Source: Cyanobacteriota bacterium
Lineage (GTDB): Bacteria > Cyanobacteriota > Cyanobacteriia > Phormidesmidales > Phormidesmidaceae
Length of the DNA stretch: 7,731 nt
Reading direction: 5' to 3'
NCBI GenBank assembly: GCA_027483425.1
Contig: JAIXUR010000242.1
Location: 1-7,731 of the forward strand
Shown one piece after another: positions 4,783 to 7,731 of this stretch; positions within the stretch are counted from its first letter, which is position 1, and every line of letters starts with the position of its first letter. The translations under genes were made by a program, and so were the position numbers. The notes under the pieces are model-generated. The model ran no database searches. It saw only the letters and a program-made list of their open reading frames with translations, and was not told the origin of the DNA.

Positions 4783-5832
4783 CCTGCCGGTCGGCTCGTC
4801 CTTGGCGGGTAGCGCCAGGGGATAGTCTTCTGGATCGCCCGCCGACCATTCCCACATCGAGCCCGCGTAGTTTTTGGCCTCAAACCCCAGATCTACCAGC
4901 ACGGTGGTCAGCCACCCCGATCGCACCCCGCCCGTACAGTAGGACACGATCACGGCATCGGTGGCAATGCCCCGTGATTGGAGCAGGGCCGCGATCGCCG
5001 GGCGCGGCAGCAGGCGACCCTCGGCATCCATAAGCTCCCGGTAGTAGAGCTGAATCGCGCCGGGAATGTGGCCGCCCCGCCGTTCGCCGTAGGGTACAGC
5101 GCCCTCAAATTCGCGGCGTTCTCGGGCATCGACGATCACCAGGGTGTGGGTATCGAGGGCGCGGCGCAGTTCGGCCTGGGAAATTTCCCACTGGTGGGTG
5201 CGGTGCACGACAAAATCGCCGGGGAGTGGGGCTGTCCTTGGCCCAATCGAGGCTAAGGACAGCCCGGTTTGGCGCAACGCCGCCGCGCCCCCGTCCACCA
5301 AAACCGTCTGGCGATGGCCCAGGCTGCGCAGCATCCAAACCACGCGACCGTCTTGCCCCCAGCCGTTGACGGGGTCGCCCACCACCACCACCGGCTGCGA
5401 CCCAGAGACCCCGATCGCCTGGAGTCGCTGGGTCAGGGCGGAATCGTCCGCCAGCAGTTGGCCCTGGTGGGGGTCGGTCGATGGGGAGAAGTCTTGCCAG
5501 CGGATTGCGATCGCACCGGGGATGGGCTCGCGCTGGCGCAGGGGGCGATCGCGCCCATCCAGCACCAGCGCCCCCTGCTCGATCAGGTACCAGGCCTGGG
5601 CCGGGCTGACCACCCACTGGGTGGTCAGTTGCGCGGGCGTCACGGCCTCGGTAGTTTCGCTAGGAACGGGGCGGGGGGCGGGCTGGGGAACCTGGGCCAG
5701 TAGCCGGGCCGGGTTGCCCTGGCAGGCCCCCAACAGCACCGCTAGACCCAGGCCCACCACCCGATGGCGGGAGCCCGGCTGAGCCCTGGATTTACGGCTT
5801 TGGTAGCGAGTCTGGGGCTGATTTGGGGTCAT
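4777..5832 (-). CDS. Tandem-domain rhodanese (sulfurtransferase) lipoprotein
   Basis: This 351-residue protein has two rhodanese-like domains in the arrangement of thiosulfate and 3-mercaptopyruvate sulfurtransferases, which move sulfane sulfur from a donor through a cysteine persulfide. Residues 1-37 form a lipoprotein signal: basic n-region (RKSR, RHR), hydrophobic core VVGLGLAVLL, and lipobox L-G-A-C with Cys37. The mature enzyme should be tethered outside the cytoplasm. The first domain (about 75-185; VLDGRDRP, GWGQDGRVVWMLRSLGH) lacks the cysteine, as in other tandem rhodaneses. The second (about 205-335) has VDARERREF, GGHIPGAI, Cys299 in loop C-T-G-G-V-R, and YAGSMWEWS. The loop differs from classical CRKGVT and CGSGVT, so the donor is uncertain. 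The start at 5832 is chosen because the signal peptide begins there and GGGAG lies just upstream, although the spacing is short (about 3 bases). It overlaps the upstream hydrolase by 41 bp. The stop codon lies inside the palindromic repeat. Confidence 0.9.
   Translation of the reverse strand: MTPNQPQTRYQSRKSRAQPGSRHRVVGLGLAVLLGACQGNPARLLAQVPQPAPRPVPSETTEAVTPAQLTTQWVVSPAQAWYLIEQGALVLDGRDRPLRQREPIPGAIAIRWQDFSPSTDPHQGQLLADDSALTQRLQAIGVSGSQPVVVVGDPVNGWGQDGRVVWMLRSLGHRQTVLVDGGAAALRQTGLSLASIGPRTAPLPGDFVVHRTHQWEISQAELRRALDTHTLVIVDARERREFEGAVPYGERRGGHIPGAIQLYYRELMDAEGRLLPRPAIAALLQSRGIATDAVIVSYCTGGVRSGWLTTVLVDLGFEAKNYAGSMWEWSAGDPEDYPLALPAKDEPTGRP
5229..5265. repeat. Strong inverted repeat inside the rhodanese interdomain linker
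   Basis: GGGCTGTCCTT (5229-5239) and AAGGACAGCCC (5255-5265) are perfect reverse complements over 11 bp. Three further pairs (5241-5243 with 5251-5253) extend the stem after one non-Watson-Crick position, leaving a 7-base loop. It lies at about residues 190-202, between the two rhodanese domains, where sequence constraint is expected to be low. Confidence 0.75.
5606..5628. repeat. Perfect 10-bp hairpin near the start of the first rhodanese domain
   Basis: CTGACCACCC (5606-5615) and GGGTGGTCAG (5619-5628) are perfect reverse complements with a 3-base loop (ACT). They lie in codons for the LTTQWVVS stretch at about residues 69-76. The hairpin could form in the mRNA; no function is evident. Confidence 0.7.
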
Positions 5833-7731
5833 ATTCTCCCTGCTGTTGAATGAGTTTGGCCACGAGCCCCGTCCAGCCGGTTTGGTGGCTGGCTCCCAGC
5901 CCCGCCCCGCTGTCGCCGTGGAAGTATTCGTAAAACAGAACGTAGTCGCGCCAGTGGCGATCGTGCTGCAGGGGCGGGCAGCCGCCGTTGACCGGGCGTT
6001 CCCCGGTGGCATCCTGCTCAAAAATAGCAATCAGCCGCTGGGAAAGCTCACTGGCCACCTGCCACAGGTTCATCCAGCGGCCTGACCCGGTGGGGCACTC
6101 CACCTGGTAGTCGTCGCCCAGGTAGTGGTGAAACCGCTGCAGCGATTCAATCATCAGGTAGTTGACCGGAAACCAGATCGGCCCGCGCCAGTTGGAGTTG
6201 CCGCCAAATAGGCCGCTGCTGGACTCGGCGGGTTCGTAGTCAACCCGGTATTCCTGGCCATCGGCCTGGAAGGTGTAGGGATGATCGGCGTGGTACTTCG
6301 ACAGGGCGCGAATGCCGTAGGGACTGAGAAATTCTGACTCATCCAGCAGTTTTTCGAGCAGGCGGCGCAGGCGATCGCGGGGCTGCACCTGGCCCAGGGT
6401 GGCATAGCAGAGGGCCAGCATGCGCCGGGCCCCCTGGCCCTCGGTTTCCATGCAGGCCACGTTGCGCTTGAGGGCCGGGCGATTTTGAATGAACCACTCC
6501 AGCCGTTGGGCGAAGTTGGGCAGGCGGGCCAGGGTGGCGGGCTCCAGCGCCATCACAGCACAGAGGGGAATCAGCCCCACTAGGGAGCGAATTTTCATTT
6601 GAATGCGATGGCCCGAGGCCTGCCCCAAAGGCCCATCGCCCTGGGGCAGGTGCAGCACGTCGTAGAAAAAGCCGTCTTCCTCGTTCCACAGGCGGGTTTG
6701 GTCGTCGCCGATGTGGTTCATGGCCTCGGCAATGTAGATAAAGTGCTCAAAAAATTTGGTGGCCATGTCTTCGTAGACGGGGTTTTCGATCGCCAGCTCC
6801 AGGGCTATTTCCAGCATGTTGAGGCAGTACATGGCCATCCAGCTGGTGCCGTCGGCCTGCTCCAGGGTGCCGCCGGTGGGCAGGGGGGCACTGCGGTCAA
6901 AGACGCCGATATTGTCGAGGCCGAGAAACCCGCCCTCAAACACGTTTTTGCCGTCGGCGTCCTTGCGGTTGACCCACCAGGTAAAGTTCAGCAGCAGCTT
7001 TTGAAAGACACGCTCTAGAAAAGGGCGGTCTCCCTGGCCGGTCATTTTCTGATCGATTTTGTACACCCGCCAGGTGGCCCAGGCGTGCACGGGCGGGTTG
7101 ACATCCCCAAAGGCCCACTCGTAGGCGGGCATTTGCCCGTTGGGGTGCATGTACCACTCTCGGGTCAGCAGATCGAGCTGCTGCTTGGCAAACTCGGGGT
7201 CTACCATGGCCAGGGGAATGCAGTGAAAGGCCAGATCCCAGGCCGCAAACCAGGGGTATTCCCAGGTGTCGGGCATGGAGATAATGTCGGCCCCATCCAG
7301 GTGTCGCCAGTGGTAGTTGCGCCCGTGGATGCGATCGCGCGGCGGCGTGGGCATGGTCGGGTCGCCCTGGAGCCAGCCTTCCACCGAGTAGCGATAGACC
7401 TGCTTACTCCACAGCAAACCGGCGATCGCCTGTCGCTGGATCCGCCGCTGATCGTCACTGATCTCAAAGGGGGTGAGGGCGGCGTAGAACGCATCCGCCT
7501 CCTGACGCCGAGCGTTCAGAATGGCGTCAAAATCTGGCCCTAGGGGATCCTCCACCTTCGCCCGGTTTGTCAGCCGCAGACGCACAGTTTGGCTTGCCCC
7601 TGGGGCCAGGGTGAGCTGGTAGTGGGGCGAAACCTTGGTGCCCACCTGGGCAGGATTCACCGCCTCCCGTTGGCCGTGAATCACCGCGTTGTGAATGCCG
7701 TCTTTGACGTAGGGCGAGGCATTGTCTACCC
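5792..7731 (-). CDS. GH63-type (MGH1/YgjK-like) glycoside hydrolase, C-terminal part (5' end off the right edge)
   Basis: The frame is open at the right edge (reading VDNASPYVKDGIHNA before the GTG at 7684), so 645 C-terminal residues of a larger protein are visible; bacterial relatives of this type are about 850-900 residues. The visible part starts in the end of a beta-sandwich region (VSPHYQLTLAPG, TVRLRLTNR) and continues as an (alpha/alpha)6-barrel catalytic domain. Family-like motifs are FAAWDLAFH, with candidate general-acid Asp at 7235-7237; QMPAYEWAFGDVNPPVHAWA; GTSWMAMYCLNMLE; NSNWRGPIWFPVNYL; and YEYFHGD...GASHQTGWTGLVA, with candidate general-base Glu at 5927-5929. The two catalytic residues are assigned by resemblance to YgjK-type GH63 enzymes. 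Members cleave alpha-glucosides or mannosyl/glucosylglycerate; the substrate here cannot be told. No signal peptide can be judged because the N-terminus is missing. The 3' end overlaps the rhodanese start by 41 bp, implying one operon. Confidence 0.9.
   Translation of the reverse strand, partial: VDNASPYVKDGIHNAVIHGQREAVNPAQVGTKVSPHYQLTLAPGASQTVRLRLTNRAKVEDPLGPDFDAILNARRQEADAFYAALTPFEISDDQRRIQRQAIAGLLWSKQVYRYSVEGWLQGDPTMPTPPRDRIHGRNYHWRHLDGADIISMPDTWEYPWFAAWDLAFHCIPLAMVDPEFAKQQLDLLTREWYMHPNGQMPAYEWAFGDVNPPVHAWATWRVYKIDQKMTGQGDRPFLERVFQKLLLNFTWWVNRKDADGKNVFEGGFLGLDNIGVFDRSAPLPTGGTLEQADGTSWMAMYCLNMLEIALELAIENPVYEDMATKFFEHFIYIAEAMNHIGDDQTRLWNEEDGFFYDVLHLPQGDGPLGQASGHRIQMKIRSLVGLIPLCAVMALEPATLARLPNFAQRLEWFIQNRPALKRNVACMETEGQGARRMLALCYATLGQVQPRDRLRRLLEKLLDESEFLSPYGIRALSKYHADHPYTFQADGQEYRVDYEPAESSSGLFGGNSNWRGPIWFPVNYLMIESLQRFHHYLGDDYQVECPTGSGRWMNLWQVASELSQRLIAIFEQDATGERPVNGGCPPLQHDRHWRDYVLFYEYFHGDSGAGLGASHQTGWTGLVAKLIQQQGEYDPKSAPDSLPKP

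Larger units (their letters stand above)
227..7429. repeat. HIP1 octamers (GCGATCGC), at least 11 copies
   Basis: Exact copies begin at 227, 701, 1856, 2219, 3790, 4991, 5507, 5545, 6371, 7331 and 7422. All lie inside coding regions, none in the intergenic stretches. HIP1 over-representation is a hallmark of many cyanobacterial genomes and is the main sequence-level clue to the host. Confidence 0.9.

Noticed and set aside
5144..5782. 212-aa plus-strand frame under the rhodanese gene
   Set aside because: It is antisense to clear rhodanese motifs, with low-complexity composition and no start signal.
5833..6030. 66-residue upstream extension of the rhodanese frame
   Set aside because: It lies wholly inside the conserved end of the hydrolase gene, lacks domain character, and would bury the lipoprotein signal peptide; the ATG at 5832 fits much better.
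6619..6650. 9-bp inverted repeat CCTGCCCCA/TGGGGCAGG in the hydrolase gene
   Set aside because: With a 14-base loop in GC-rich coding DNA it is close to chance expectation, and its codons fit the protein.
7682..7684. GTG at 7684 as the start of the glycoside hydrolase
   Set aside because: The same frame continues upstream to the window edge with family-like sequence (SPYVKDGIHNA), so this GTG is an internal valine.
1..7731. CRISPR array, tRNA, rRNA, transposase or phage genes
   Set aside because: No regularly spaced repeats, cloverleaf-like sequence, rRNA motifs, or transposase/integrase proteins were seen on either strand.

Overview
The window looks like chromosomal DNA of a GC-rich filamentous-type cyanobacterium. 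At least 11 copies of the HIP1 octamer GCGATCGC lie in it, nearly all inside genes. The gyrase/topo IV-type subunit A and the small receiver protein also read as cyanobacterial versions. No tRNA, rRNA, CRISPR array, transposase or phage gene was seen. The content is mostly housekeeping; the least explained parts are a pair of small overlapping genes, a 109-bp palindromic repeat and two hairpins embedded in a coding region.

Layout, left to right. (1) Positions 1-447, minus strand: the N-terminal part of a TPR-repeat lipoprotein that runs off the left edge. (2) 626-3142, minus: a complete type IIA topoisomerase subunit A (GyrA/ParC family) with catalytic Tyr127. It has no recognisable GyrA box in the first C-terminal blade and has Gln at the classical quinolone-contact serine. 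(3) 3143-3503: a divergent intergenic region with candidate promoters and a spaced 9-bp direct repeat. (4) 3504-3896, plus: a stand-alone, DivK/CheY-like receiver protein with all phosphorylation residues. (5) 3897-4190: mostly empty, with a weak hairpin at its start. (6) 4191-4418 and 4418-4666, plus: two small unknown proteins whose reading frames share one base (TAATG). (7) 4674-4782: an imperfect palindromic repeat element between convergent genes, with a perfect 8-bp central hairpin. (8) 4777-5832, minus: a tandem-domain rhodanese lipoprotein. (9) 5792-7731, minus: the C-terminal 645 residues of a GH63-type (MGH1/YgjK-like) glycoside hydrolase that continues past the right edge.

Functional links. 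The hydrolase and the rhodanese overlap by 41 bp on the same strand and are almost certainly co-transcribed and translationally coupled, although their known family activities suggest no obvious shared pathway. The two small proteins form a tight two-gene unit, which suggests joint function. The topoisomerase and the receiver gene share a divergent promoter region. The TPR lipoprotein follows the topoisomerase on the same strand after 178 bp and may or may not be on the same transcript.
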